From NCBI GenBank assembly GCA_018242505.1, contig JAFEBU010000074.1:1-64000 (forward strand): DNA of 64,000 bases. Reading direction: 5' to 3'. The stretch is from Pseudomonadota bacterium (GTDB lineage Bacteria > Pseudomonadota > Alphaproteobacteria > Reyranellales > Reyranellaceae). The translations under genes were made by a program, and so were the position numbers. The notes under the pieces are model-generated. The model was not told the DNA's origin and did not search any database. It saw only the letters and a list, made by a program, of their open reading frames with translations. This document shows positions 7,714 to 15,945 of this stretch, one piece after another (position 1 is the stretch's first letter; each line of letters opens with the position of its first letter).

Positions 7714-8907
7714 ATGCGCCGTCTGCTTGCTCTTCTGGCTCTGATCGCCACCTCGACCTTCACCGCCACCCAAGTCCTTGCCGCTACGCCGCCGGCGGCG
7801 GCGGCCAGTACAGCGACCGCCGCGTCCAAGGGCCTCTGGCTGCTGACCGACTATCCGTCGCAAACGGTACGCGCGGGTGAGGTGACGAACGTTCACTTCA
7901 AGCTGCAGAACATGGGCCTGCCGCCGGAACCGCTGACTCTCTCGGTCGGCGATGTGCCGGTGGGCTGGAAGATCGACCTGATGGGGAGCGGCCAGCCGGT
8001 CGCGGCAGCGATGCCCGCCATGAACGAGAGCGTGAGCCTGCAACTGCGGGTCGACGTTCCCAAAGGCGCCAAGCCCGGCTCCAACGTGGTCATGATCCAC
8101 GCCAAGGGTCCCAACCACTCGATCGACCTGCCGGTCACGCTGACGATCGGCGAGATCGCTCCGGCCAAGCTCTCGATCAAGTCGAGCCTGCCGGCGCTGC
8201 GCGGCACACCCAAGTCGTCCTTCGACTATACGCTCTCGATCACCAACGACAGCGGCAAGGACCTGACGGTGGCGCTTAGCGCCCAGGCGCCGAGCAATTT
8301 CCAGTCGACTTTTACCGAAGGTTACGGCACCAACGAGATCAGTTCGATTCCGATCGCAGCCGGAGCATCCAAGGACGTCAAGATCAAGGTGACGCCGCCG
8401 CGTGAGGTCAAGGCCGGCGACTATCCGGTGCTGGTCAAGGCGGCGGCCGAAGGGGCCACCGCCGAGCAGCGCGTCACGCTCCAGATCAGCGGCCAGGGCA
8501 AGCTCTCGCTCAGCACCAAGGATGGTCGGCTGAGCGGTGACGCCACGGTTGGCAAGACATCGACATACAATCTGGTGGTCGGCAACGACGGAACGGCGCC
8601 GCTCGAGGATGTCGAGATGTCGGGGACCGTACCGAGCAACTGGAAGGTCGAGTTCAATCCCAAGAGCATCGCGAGCATCGCCCCGGGCGACAAGAAGGAG
8701 GTCCAGGCGGTCGTAACGCCTTCGGACAAGGCGATCGCCGGTGACTATGTCGCCTCGTTCCGCGCCGGCGCCCGCGGTGATTCGGCCAACGCCGACTTCC
8801 GCATCACGGTGACCACTTCGACCCTGTGGGGCATTGTCGGCATCGGCATCATCGCTGTGGCGCTGCTGGTGCTGCTGGGCGCAGTGGCGCGCTTCGGCCG
8901 TCGGTAA
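7714..8907 (+). CDS. NEW3-domain membrane-anchored exported protein
   Basis: The 397-residue protein has a signal peptide (positively charged start, hydrophobic core, cleavage probable after VLAA at about 24). Repeated immunoglobulin-like NEW3/NPCBM-associated segments follow, each with patterns such as NDGTAPLEDVEMSGTVPSNWKVEF and ending SGDYVASFRA-like. A single C-terminal membrane helix (about 370-392) ends in ARFGRR. Most of the protein would face the periplasm. It is followed after 10 nt by an ABC ATPase and a permease, an arrangement common for such proteins, so it probably works with that transporter. The binding partner or cargo is unknown. An AGGGA ribosome site precedes the ATG. Confidence 0.8.
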   Translation: MRRLLALLALIATSTFTATQVLAATPPAAAASTATAASKGLWLLTDYPSQTVRAGEVTNVHFKLQNMGLPPEPLTLSVGDVPVGWKIDLMGSGQPVAAAMPAMNESVSLQLRVDVPKGAKPGSNVVMIHAKGPNHSIDLPVTLTIGEIAPAKLSIKSSLPALRGTPKSSFDYTLSITNDSGKDLTVALSAQAPSNFQSTFTEGYGTNEISSIPIAAGASKDVKIKVTPPREVKAGDYPVLVKAAAEGATAEQRVTLQISGQGKLSLSTKDGRLSGDATVGKTSTYNLVVGNDGTAPLEDVEMSGTVPSNWKVEFNPKSIASIAPGDKKEVQAVVTPSDKAIAGDYVASFRAGARGDSANADFRITVTTSTLWGIVGIGIIAVALLVLLGAVARFGRR

Positions 8908-8917
8908 GACATTGGCA

Positions 8918-9856
8918 ATGAGCGACAATGTCATTGACGCCCGCGGACTTCTGAAGCTCTACGGCGAGGCCCGCGTGGTCGACGCCATCGATCTCAGCAT
9001 CCGGCGCGGCGAGATTTTCGGTTTGCTGGGCCCCAATGGGGCCGGTAAGACGACGACGATCCTGATGATGCTGGGCCTCACCGAGATCAGCGGCGGCTCG
9101 GTGAATGTGCTCGGGTTCAATCCGGTACGCCAACCGCTCGAGGTCAAGCGGCGTGTCGGCTATCTGCCCGACGCGGTCGGCTTCTACGACAATCTGACGG
9201 CGCGCGAGAACCTCACCTACACGGCGCGGCTGCTCGACATCCCGCGACGCGAGACCGACGCCCGCATCATGGACGCGCTGCAGAGCGTCGATCTCGCCGA
9301 GGTCGCCGACAAGCGCGTCGCCACCTATTCGCGCGGTATGCGCCAGCGGCTCGGCATCGCCGAGATCGTGATGAAAAAGGCCGAAGTGGCGATCCTCGAC
9401 GAGCCGACATCCGGCCTCGATCCGCACGCCACGTTCGAACTCCTGGAGATGATCCGCCGCCTGAAGCGGGCGGGCGTGGCCGTCCTCCTGTCGTCCCATC
9501 TGCTCGATCGTGTACAGAGCGTTTGCGACCGGGTGGCGCTTTTCAACAAAGGCCAGATCGCCCTCATGGGCACAGTGGTCGAGTTGGCGAACCAGGTGCT
9601 GGGCGCAGGCCATCCGCTCCTGATCGAGGCATCCGGCAAGGATATCGCGGGCACTTTGGGAGGAATTGCCGGTGTCCGGCAAGTGGTGCCGGCGGGCGAG
9701 GGTGCCTGGCGTGTCACTGCCGACCATGATGTGCGGGCCGAGGTGGCGCATCGGATCGTGGCTGCCGGTGGCAGCCTGACCAAGCTTTCCGACCTGCAGC
9801 CCAGCTTGGAGGAAGTCTATACCCGCTATTTCCAGGAGGCGCGTCATGCCGCGTAA
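8918..9856 (+). CDS. ABC transporter ATP-binding protein (exporter type, NosF/CcmA-like)
   Basis: The 312-residue ATPase shows Walker A GPNGAGKTT (about 39-47), the signature motif YSRGMRQRLGIAE and Walker B VAILDEPTSGLDPHAT. A C-terminal extension of about 90 residues follows, ending LQPSLEEVYTRYFQEA, as in NosF/CcmA-type ATPases. This extension is characteristic of ABC-2 export or membrane-remodelling systems rather than uptake systems. The start is ATG 8918, 10 nt after the NEW3 gene. Its 3' end overlaps the permease gene by 11 nt, so the two products are almost certainly made together. Confidence 0.9.
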   Translation: MSDNVIDARGLLKLYGEARVVDAIDLSIRRGEIFGLLGPNGAGKTTTILMMLGLTEISGGSVNVLGFNPVRQPLEVKRRVGYLPDAVGFYDNLTARENLTYTARLLDIPRRETDARIMDALQSVDLAEVADKRVATYSRGMRQRLGIAEIVMKKAEVAILDEPTSGLDPHATFELLEMIRRLKRAGVAVLLSSHLLDRVQSVCDRVALFNKGQIALMGTVVELANQVLGAGHPLLIEASGKDIAGTLGGIAGVRQVVPAGEGAWRVTADHDVRAEVAHRIVAAGGSLTKLSDLQPSLEEVYTRYFQEARHAA

Positions 9857-10817
9857 CCATGCGGGACGCGAGGGTTCGCCCTTCACCGGCATCGGTCCGG
9901 TCTACATGAAGGAACTGGCAGATCATCTCAGCAGCATCCGCATGCTGGTGTTGACGCTGTTCATCATCGTGTTCGGCGCCTTTCCGGTGGCGTCCTCGTT
10001 GCAACAACTCCGCACCACCATCGGTTCGGATGCCTACTTGTTCCTGCGCATTTTCACGATCGAGCCGGAGCAGGTTCCGATCCCGTTCATCCAGGCACTC
10101 AACTTCGTGATCCCGCTGATGGCGATCGGGCTCGGCTTCGATCTCGTGAACAGCGAATTCAATCGCCGGACGCTCAGCCGCGTGCTCTCGCAGCCGCTCT
10201 ATCGGGATGCGCTGCTGCTGGGCAAATTCCTGGCTGGTCTCACGACCTTGGCCGTGGCCCTGATGGCGCTATGGCTGATCGTGTTTGGCGCGGGCCTTCT
10301 GCTGCTTGGCCTGCCGCCGCGCGGCGTCGAGGTGGCGCGGGCGCTGGGCTTTCTGATGGTGGCGATCGCCTACGGCGGGGTGTGGCTTGCCATAGCCATG
10401 TTCTTCTCCGTGGTCTTCCGGTCGACCGCGACGTCGGCGCTCTGTGCGCTCGGCCTGTGGTTGTTCTTCTTCATCCTCTGGCCGTTGATTGCCCAGGCTA
10501 TCACCATGGCCTTCGTGCCGCCTGAGATCACCAGCCTCGACCAGTTCGTCGGCTTGCAGCAACTGGCGCTGGCGCTGCAGCGCCTCTCGCCGGGAACCTT
10601 GTTCAGCGAAGCGGTCCTGGCTCTGCTCAACCCCGAGACCCGGACGCTCGGCCCCATGCTGCCGAGCCAGATGCGGGGGGCGATCATGGGCGCGCCGCTG
10701 CCGCTCGATCAAAGCCTGCTCTTGATCTGGCCGCAGGTTACCGGTCTGATTGCCGGCATGATCGTGGTGTTCTCGGCCTCCTACGTCATCTTCCAGCGCG
10801 AGGAAGTACGCGCCTGA
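9846..10817 (+). CDS. ABC-2-type transporter permease
   Basis: The 323-residue integral membrane protein has about six hydrophobic segments, the first after residue 30 (MLVLTLFIIVFGAFPVA). A large extracytoplasmic loop precedes the second. The pattern, including GLGFDLVNSEFNRRTLSRVLSQPLYRD after helix 2, matches ABC-2 permeases of the NosY/GldF kind. It overlaps the ATPase gene by 11 nt and completes the NEW3-ATPase-permease operon. Cargo is not predictable. NosY-like systems serve metalloenzyme maturation, but no nos genes are present here. Confidence 0.85.
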   Translation: MPRNHAGREGSPFTGIGPVYMKELADHLSSIRMLVLTLFIIVFGAFPVASSLQQLRTTIGSDAYLFLRIFTIEPEQVPIPFIQALNFVIPLMAIGLGFDLVNSEFNRRTLSRVLSQPLYRDALLLGKFLAGLTTLAVALMALWLIVFGAGLLLLGLPPRGVEVARALGFLMVAIAYGGVWLAIAMFFSVVFRSTATSALCALGLWLFFFILWPLIAQAITMAFVPPEITSLDQFVGLQQLALALQRLSPGTLFSEAVLALLNPETRTLGPMLPSQMRGAIMGAPLPLDQSLLLIWPQVTGLIAGMIVVFSASYVIFQREEVRA

Positions 10818-11488
10818 AGGATTGGACTGTCATTGCCGCGCACAACAATGCGCGTTGGTGTAATGCCGTGTGCTTTGCACACGGCACGGCGGGAAGATTT
10901 TTGGTCCATACCTGGGTCAACGCCGAGCAGGTGCCGCGCTTCTATCCGAACGTTGTGACGTTGACCGCGGGTGAGGCCGATGTCGCCGAGCAGAGGCAGG
11001 CTGTACGCATCCTGTTGAAGTCGCACCTGCCTGGTCGTTGGGCGGTGAAGGACAGCTTCTGCACTCTCGACATCGCCCGCCTCGGCTTCGAAGTCCTTCT
11101 GGAAGCAAGCTGGATCCGCAAGCCGGAGCCGAAGGCTGTTCCGTTGGTGTCCGGCTTTGCTTGGGAGCGCGCCGGGCCAGTCGGCGAGGCCTTTCCGTCG
11201 GCACTGTTTGGCGACGAGAACTTCGCTATGTTCTCCGCGCGGCGGGACGGCGCGATCGTGGCTGGCGGTACGCTCTATCGCGCCGACAAGGTCGTCGGTC
11301 TCTCCAATGTCGTGGCAGATGCCGATGACGAGCCGGCTGTGTGGCGCGATCTCGCCTCGCTGGCCGCCACGACGTTTCCCGGTTTGCCGCTGGTCGGCTA
11401 CGAGTCGGGCGACGAATTGAAAGCGGCGCAAAAGGCCGGCTTCGAGATCGGTGATCCACTCCGGATCTGGGTCAGGTCGCCGGACTGA
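10814..11488 (+). CDS. uncharacterised protein, probable CTG start
   Basis: I do not recognise a family with certainty. The frame encodes 224 residues if it starts at CTG 10814. Reasons for that start: the codons before the first GTG (10868) read as ordinary protein, KDWTVIAAHNNARWCNA. GAGGAAG at 10800-10806 lies exactly 7 nt upstream of CTG. The CTG overlaps the permease stop as CTGA, like the ATGA overlaps elsewhere here. There is no ATG, GTG or TTG in frame nearby. A GNAT-like pattern is possible in the C-terminal half (AMFSARRDGAIVAGG, then GLSNVV). It is cytoplasmic with no membrane segment. Its 3' end overlaps the convergent pseudouridine synthase gene by 17 nt. Confidence 0.65.
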   Translation: MKDWTVIAAHNNARWCNAVCFAHGTAGRFLVHTWVNAEQVPRFYPNVVTLTAGEADVAEQRQAVRILLKSHLPGRWAVKDSFCTLDIARLGFEVLLEASWIRKPEPKAVPLVSGFAWERAGPVGEAFPSALFGDENFAMFSARRDGAIVAGGTLYRADKVVGLSNVVADADDEPAVWRDLASLAATTFPGLPLVGYESGDELKAAQKAGFEIGDPLRIWVRSPD

Positions 11489-12194
11489 TATAGCCGCACG
11501 CCCGCAACGCCTGGAGCATATGCGATGGCGGGGGAGCCTCGACCCTGATCGGCGGCTTGGTCTTGGAGAGCGGCAGGACGATTGAGCGCGAGTGCAGATG
11601 AAGTCGTTGGCGAGGCTCGGCTTTGCCATAGAGCCGGTCGCCGACCACCGGACAACCGGCGTGGGCGCAATGCACCCGGATCTGGTGCGTGCGGCCGGTC
11701 TCGGGCATGAGCTCCAGCCACGTCAGGCCGGGGCCTTGGCCAAGCACCCGATAACGCGTGACGGCGGCCTGCCCCTTGTCCGACACCTTTACCGACCAGC
11801 CGCTCTTGGTGTTGAGCTTCAGCAACGGCCACTCGAACACGCCTGCATCGCCCGGTGGTGCGCCCTGGACGATCGCCCAGTAGGTCTTCTCCGTGCCGCG
11901 GCCGGCGAACAACCGTCCGAGCTTGCTCAGCGCCTTGGGGTGGCGGCCCAGCACCAGGACACCGGATGTGTCGGCATCGAGGCGATGTGCCAGAGCTGGC
12001 GGCCGCGGCAGGCCGTAACGCAGAGCGTCGAAACACTCCTCGAGATTGGGGGCGCCGCTGGGACCGGCATGGACCGCGAGCCCGGCAGGCTTGTCGACGA
12101 CCAGGATCAGGCCGTCGCGATGGAGCACTCGCGCCTGGATCTCCTCGGCGGAAAGCGGTGGCCGTCGCGGAATGCGTTTCAGAGGTCCGGCCAT
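11472..12194 (-). CDS. RluA-family RNA pseudouridine synthase
   Basis: The protein of about 240 residues carries the RluA-family catalytic motif AHRLDADTSGVLVLGR, in which the aspartate of HRLD is the nucleophile. It also has LILVVDKPAGLAVH upstream and PETGRTHQIRVHCAHAGCPVVGD downstream, both typical. There is no S4 domain, so it resembles the shorter RluA/TruC group. It isomerises uridine to pseudouridine in rRNA or tRNA; the target site cannot be assigned. ATG 12194 was preferred over the in-frame TTG at 12206. Its 5' end overlaps the amidase gene and its 3' end overlaps the convergent gene. Confidence 0.9.
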   Translation of the reverse strand: MAGPLKRIPRRPPLSAEEIQARVLHRDGLILVVDKPAGLAVHAGPSGAPNLEECFDALRYGLPRPPALAHRLDADTSGVLVLGRHPKALSKLGRLFAGRGTEKTYWAIVQGAPPGDAGVFEWPLLKLNTKSGWSVKVSDKGQAAVTRYRVLGQGPGLTWLELMPETGRTHQIRVHCAHAGCPVVGDRLYGKAEPRQRLHLHSRSIVLPLSKTKPPIRVEAPPPSHMLQALRACGYISPAT

Positions 12195-13603
12195 CGCGCG
12201 AGCCAACCCTCGCTCGCCTCGTAAAGCGCCGCCGCACGCAGCACCGATGCGTCGTCGCGAAAACGACCCACGATTTGCAGGCCGATCGGCAGCCCGTCGC
12301 TGTCATGCCCGCAGCAGAGCGTGAGGGCGGGGTGGCCGGTGATGTTGAAGGCCATGGTGTAGGGGAACCAGTTGCGCCTGAGCTCACCCACCTCGACGCC
12401 GTCGATATTGATCGGTTCGAACAGATCCTGGTCGATCGGCAGAGCGGTCCTCGAGAGTGTAGGCGTCACCAGGAAGTCGACATCCTCGAACCAGCGCTGC
12501 ACGAGGCGGAAGATCTCGGCGCGCTGGAACATGGCGCGCTGGTAGTCGGCACCGGTCCATTCCATCGCCATCGCCACCTGCCGGACCAGCGACGGCGACA
12601 TGCGCTCGCCGTCGCGACGGATCATGTCGTCGAAGCGTGCCCGCCACGTCGTGTGGTTGATGATTTTCCATGCCGCTTCCATGTCGGGAGCCGGCTCGGT
12701 CAACTCGACCAGCTCGGCGCCGAGCGTCCGCAGTCGGGAAAGCGCCTGTTCGAAGGCGGTTCGGACGCCCTTCGCCACGGCTGCGTTGCCGAGAGTAAGG
12801 CTGAAGAGGATCTTCTTGCCCTTGAGGTCGCCATCGGGTCGGGCCGCGGCGACATAGTCCTGAGGGACAAAGCCGATCGACCACGGATCGCAAGGGTGCG
12901 GACCGGCCATCGCCTGCAACATCAGCGCGGTATCCATCATTGTCCGAGTCATCGGCGTGACGTAGGTGTAATTGCCGAAAGCGTCGGGCGCCTGGCTGTG
13001 CGGGATGGTGCCGAGGGTCTGCTTCAGCCCGACCAGCCCGTTGGCCGCGGCCGGGATACGCGTCGATCCGCCGCCATCGGTTGCGATACCGATTGGACCG
13101 ATGCCCGCGGCCACTGCGACGGCGGCGCCGCCGCTCGATCCGCCGGAGGTCCGCTCGGCGCTCCAGGCATTGCGGGTGCGACCGAACAGCGGAGCGTCTG
13201 TCAGCGCCTTGTGCCCGAATTCGGGCGTCGTCGTCTTGCCGAACAGAATGGCTCCAGCCTGCTTCATCCGTGCCGTTGCAACCGCATCCTCCTTGGGCAC
13301 ATTGTCTTCGTAGAGCCGCGAACCGAAGGTTGTGCGCACGCCTGAAGTGTTCACCAGATCCTTGGCTGAATAGGGAATCCCGTGCAGCAGGCCGAGCGGC
13401 TTGCCGTGCATGACGGCATCTTCGGCATCCCGCGCCGCCTTGAGCGCTTCCTCGGGCGCGAGCGTGATGAAGCAATTGAGGATAGGTTGCAGCTTGTCCG
13501 CGCGTGCCAGCACGGCTTTCATGAGCTCCAGCGGCGAGACTTTTCTTGCCGCAATGTACTCGCGCAGAGTCGACGCGGGCAGGCGAGTGAGATCGTCGCT
13601 CAT
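12179..13603 (-). CDS. amidase (amidase-signature family)
   Basis: The 474-residue enzyme has the Ser-cisSer-Lys catalytic apparatus. The lysine is in GIPYSAKD (about 77-84), and the glycine/serine-rich signature TSGGSSGGAAVAVAAG lies at about 151-166 with the nucleophile downstream in TDGGGSTRIPAA. It hydrolyses a carboxamide to acid and ammonia and is cytoplasmic. Absence of a gatB/gatC neighbourhood and a generic sequence argue against GatA. It overlaps the fumarylacetoacetase-family gene upstream by 4 nt and the pseudouridine synthase gene downstream, so they are co-transcribed. The substrate is not known. Confidence 0.9.
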   Translation of the reverse strand: MSDDLTRLPASTLREYIAARKVSPLELMKAVLARADKLQPILNCFITLAPEEALKAARDAEDAVMHGKPLGLLHGIPYSAKDLVNTSGVRTTFGSRLYEDNVPKEDAVATARMKQAGAILFGKTTTPEFGHKALTDAPLFGRTRNAWSAERTSGGSSGGAAVAVAAGIGPIGIATDGGGSTRIPAAANGLVGLKQTLGTIPHSQAPDAFGNYTYVTPMTRTMMDTALMLQAMAGPHPCDPWSIGFVPQDYVAAARPDGDLKGKKILFSLTLGNAAVAKGVRTAFEQALSRLRTLGAELVELTEPAPDMEAAWKIINHTTWRARFDDMIRRDGERMSPSLVRQVAMAMEWTGADYQRAMFQRAEIFRLVQRWFEDVDFLVTPTLSRTALPIDQDLFEPINIDGVEVGELRRNWFPYTMAFNITGHPALTLCCGHDSDGLPIGLQIVGRFRDDASVLRAAALYEASEGWLARWPDL

Positions 13604-14724
13604 TGCAGCAGCCCTCGCTTGGCCAGATTACGCATCAGCGCCAAAACGCCGAACGTCCAGGGCGGGATCTTGTCGCAATGATTCACCCTGTTCGTGAGGG
13701 TGCCGAGCTTGGGCGAGCGGATGGAGACGAGATCGCCGACCATATGTGTGAAGCCTGTCCCGCCGGGCGTGCGCGGCTCGGTGGGAGCGAACAGCGTGCC
13801 GGTCATCAGCGCCATGCCGTCGGGATATTGATGGGTCCTGCCCATGGCGTGTGCCACGAGCTCGGTCGGATCGCGGCTGATCTTCGACAGGTCGCTTTGG
13901 CCGCGCAGGCGGAACTGGTCGGGTCCGGTGACTTCGAGCTCGACCTTCGCCTTGCGCATGTCGTCGAGCGAGAAGGTGGCATCGAACAGCCTGATGAACG
14001 GACCGATGGCGCAGGAAGCATTGTTGTCCTTGGCCTGCCCGAGCAGCAGAGCGCTTCGACCTTCGATGTCGCGCAGGTTGACGTCATTGCCGAGCGTGGC
14101 GCCGACGATCGTGCCCTTTGCGTTGACGATCAACGTCACCTCGGGTTCGGGGTTGTTCCAATCTGAATCAGGACGGATGCCGATTTCCGCGCCATAGCCG
14201 ACAGCGGCCATCGGTGGCGCCTTGGTGAAGATCTCGGCATAAGGGCCGATGCCGACCTCGAGATAGGGCGACCAGGCGCCGCGTGCCGTCAGCGTCCTTT
14301 TCAAGGCTTCGGCTTCGGCCGATCCCGGTTTGATCGCGCTCACATCGGCGCCGATGATCGCATTCAGCTCCATGCGCACCTGTTCGGCGCGAGAGGAGTC
14401 GCCTTTGGCATGCTCCTCGATCAGTCGTTCCAGCAGGCTCACGGCGAATGTGACCCCGGCCGCCTTGATCGCCTGCAGGTCGATCGGCGCCAGCAGGTCC
14501 TCAACGACGTCTTCGAGCGCACCGATGCGCTCGCCTTTGCTGCAGGCCAACGATACCGGATCGTCCGCGTTGCAGAGATCGGCCACCGTAGGCGCCGAGG
14601 TTGTTATGTCGAACACCCCGTCGGAACGAACGGCAACCACACTGGGGCCAGCTTTTCGCCACACCCGGCCTACCAAGGTGCCTGCCGTGCCATCTTCGGG
14701 AAGGATATCGCTGGTCGAAGCCAC
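13600..14724 (-). CDS. fumarylacetoacetate-hydrolase-family protein
   Basis: The 374-residue protein ends with a fumarylacetoacetase-type fold. Acidic metal ligands are probable in GIGPYAEIF and in the GIRPDSDWNNPEPEVTL segment (an E-x-E pattern within NPEPEVTLIV), followed by GNDVNLRDIEG and a C-terminal GTGFTHMVGDLV region. FAH-family enzymes cleave or decarboxylate beta-keto acids, often after aromatic or sugar-acid breakdown. I took the GTG at 14724 (VASTSDILPEDG) because GGAGA precedes it and upstream sequence is not protein-like. It overlaps the amidase start by 4 nt and diverges from a dihydrodipicolinate-synthase-family gene. Confidence 0.85.
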   Translation of the reverse strand: MASTSDILPEDGTAGTLVGRVWRKAGPSVVAVRSDGVFDITTSAPTVADLCNADDPVSLACSKGERIGALEDVVEDLLAPIDLQAIKAAGVTFAVSLLERLIEEHAKGDSSRAEQVRMELNAIIGADVSAIKPGSAEAEALKRTLTARGAWSPYLEVGIGPYAEIFTKAPPMAAVGYGAEIGIRPDSDWNNPEPEVTLIVNAKGTIVGATLGNDVNLRDIEGRSALLLGQAKDNNASCAIGPFIRLFDATFSLDDMRKAKVELEVTGPDQFRLRGQSDLSKISRDPTELVAHAMGRTHQYPDGMALMTGTLFAPTEPRTPGGTGFTHMVGDLVSIRSPKLGTLTNRVNHCDKIPPWTFGVLALMRNLAKRGLLQ

Positions 14725-14782
14725 TGGACGTCTCCGGCGCTTCGTTGCAAAACAAGCGCGCCATCTTCGGAGATATAAAATC

Positions 14783-15724
14783 ATGGCCGCAACGCGGATC
14801 AAAGGCGTTCTTTCGCCGGTCGTCACTCCCTTCAAGCGCGATCTTTCGCCTGACCTCGGCCGTTTTATCGCTCACTGCAAGTGGCTGCTGAGCCAGGATT
14901 GCGGGCTCGCCATGTTCGGCACCAACTCGGAAGCCAATTCGATGTCGGCCGACGAACGCATGGAACTCCTGGAGAAAGTCGTCGCAGCAGGAGTGCCGAC
15001 GGCCCGCATGATGCCGGGGACCGGCGCGTGCTCGATCCTGGAGGCAGCGAAGGTGAGCGCCCATGCCACCAAGCTCGGCGTCTCAGGTGTGCTGATGCTG
15101 CCGCCCTTCTACTACAAGGGAGTTCCCGAGGAGGGGCTGTTCCGCTTCTTTTCGGAGGTCGTGCAGCGCGTCGGCGACGATCGCCTGCGCGTCTACCTCT
15201 ATCACATTCCGCCGGTGTCGGCGGTGCCGATCACCCATAAGCTCGTGGAGCGGCTGATCAAGGCCTACCCGAAGCAGGTTGCCGGCATGAAGGATTCGTC
15301 GGACGACTGGCCGCATACCAAGAGCATGATCGATGCCTTCGCCAAGGAAGGCTTCGACGTCTTCTCGGGCAACGAGAAGCCGCTGATCGACAATATCAAG
15401 TCGGGGGGCGCGGGCTGCATCAGCGCCACGGCCAATATCAATCCGGGCAAGATCGCCGAAACCTACAAGAAATATGCCACGGCCGAAGGAGAGAAGCTTC
15501 AGGGCTGGATCAACGAGGTGCGCGGCGTGATGCAGGGATATGTGATGATCCCCGCGCTCAAGTACTGCATTGCCCACTATGGAGACGACGCTGCATGGAC
15601 CCCGGTCCGTCCGCCGCTTGTTGAAACGGCTGAACCGCAGGGCAGGGACATGATCGCCAAGCTCGACAAGCTCGGCTTCTCCATGCCGGGACTCAAGCAG
15701 GCGATGGCAGTCGCGGCGGAGTGA
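14783..15724 (+). CDS. dihydrodipicolinate-synthase-family aldolase/dehydratase
   Basis: The 313-residue protein is a DapA/N-acetylneuraminate-lyase-type TIM barrel. The Schiff-base lysine lies in VAGMKDSS (about 163-170) and the assisting tyrosine in VYLYHIPPV (about 136). The usual GTNSEANSMSADER block replaces DapA's GTTGESATL. This makes a catabolic aldolase or dehydratase acting on a keto acid more likely than lysine biosynthesis. The neighbourhood, with a divergent FAH-family protein 58 bp away, fits catabolism of an organic or sugar acid. ATG 14783 opens MAATRIKGV. Confidence 0.85.
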   Translation: MAATRIKGVLSPVVTPFKRDLSPDLGRFIAHCKWLLSQDCGLAMFGTNSEANSMSADERMELLEKVVAAGVPTARMMPGTGACSILEAAKVSAHATKLGVSGVLMLPPFYYKGVPEEGLFRFFSEVVQRVGDDRLRVYLYHIPPVSAVPITHKLVERLIKAYPKQVAGMKDSSDDWPHTKSMIDAFAKEGFDVFSGNEKPLIDNIKSGGAGCISATANINPGKIAETYKKYATAEGEKLQGWINEVRGVMQGYVMIPALKYCIAHYGDDAAWTPVRPPLVETAEPQGRDMIAKLDKLGFSMPGLKQAMAVAAE

Positions 15725-15800
15725 GCGATCGCCGACGCAGGTCGCTCGGAGAATCCGGAGCAGACACCTGGGCTGCGGTAGAAAGCTGTTTCTGAAAGCT

Positions 15801-15830
15801 TTGACAGGCTTGCCTCGCATGGCCTATAAA
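15801..15830 (+). promoter_or_regulatory. sigma-70 promoter of the GNAT leader
   Basis: A consensus -35 box TTGACA (15801-15806) is followed after 18 bp by TATAAA (15825-15830). Transcription would start near 15837, at or just before the first ATG of the leader reading frame. This is one of the best-matching promoters seen in the window. Confidence 0.7.
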
Positions 15831-15836
15831 GTGGCT

Positions 15837-15887
15837 ATGACAATGCACCTGCTCCAGAAGGGTTGGTACTTTACGTCGCCAAAATAG
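15837..15887 (+). CDS. putative leader peptide MTMHLLQKGWYFTSPK
   Basis: A 16-codon frame (or 14 from the second ATG at 15843) ends in TAG at 15885-15887. It has three consecutive aromatic codons, Trp-Tyr-Phe (15864-15872). The first ATG coincides with the predicted transcript start, so it may be translated leaderless, as is known for the trp leader peptide of Sinorhizobium. It sits immediately before overlapping hairpins and a terminator, in the position of an attenuator peptide. The coding claim rests on this arrangement; there is no homology evidence. Confidence 0.5.
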   Translation: MTMHLLQKGWYFTSPK

Positions 15888-15945
15888 GCGGCGCGAAGGG
15901 TTATGTCCTGACGAAGCCGCCGCTTCCCGGCGGCTTCTGTGTTTC
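15875..15945 (+). promoter_or_regulatory. attenuator: competing hairpins ending in a terminator
   Basis: Four segments can pair in competing ways. Segment 1 is GTCGCC (15875-15880), 2 is GGCGGC (15887-15892), 3 is GCCGCC (15916-15921) and 4 is GGCGGC (within 15928-15934). 1:2 is a pause hairpin with loop AAAATA. 2:3 is an antiterminator. 3:4 extends to a perfect 10-bp stem, GAAGCCGCCG/CGGCGGCTTC (15913-15922 with 15928-15937), followed by TGTGTTTCT. A ribosome stalled at the Trp-Tyr-Phe codons would mask segment 1 and free 2 to pair with 3, letting transcription reach the GNAT gene. Confidence 0.6.

Noticed and set aside
7711..8934. Open frame of 407 codons on the minus strand
   Set aside because: It is antisense to the NEW3-domain gene, which has a signal peptide, repeats and a membrane anchor; the minus frame is low-complexity Arg/His/Asp-rich.
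11855..13345. Open frame of 496 codons on the plus strand
   Set aside because: It is antisense to the amidase and pseudouridine synthase genes with intact catalytic motifs.
14783..15724. Lysine-biosynthetic DapA
   Set aside because: The N-terminal substrate block and the catabolic-type neighbourhood do not match DapA; a family-level name is safer.
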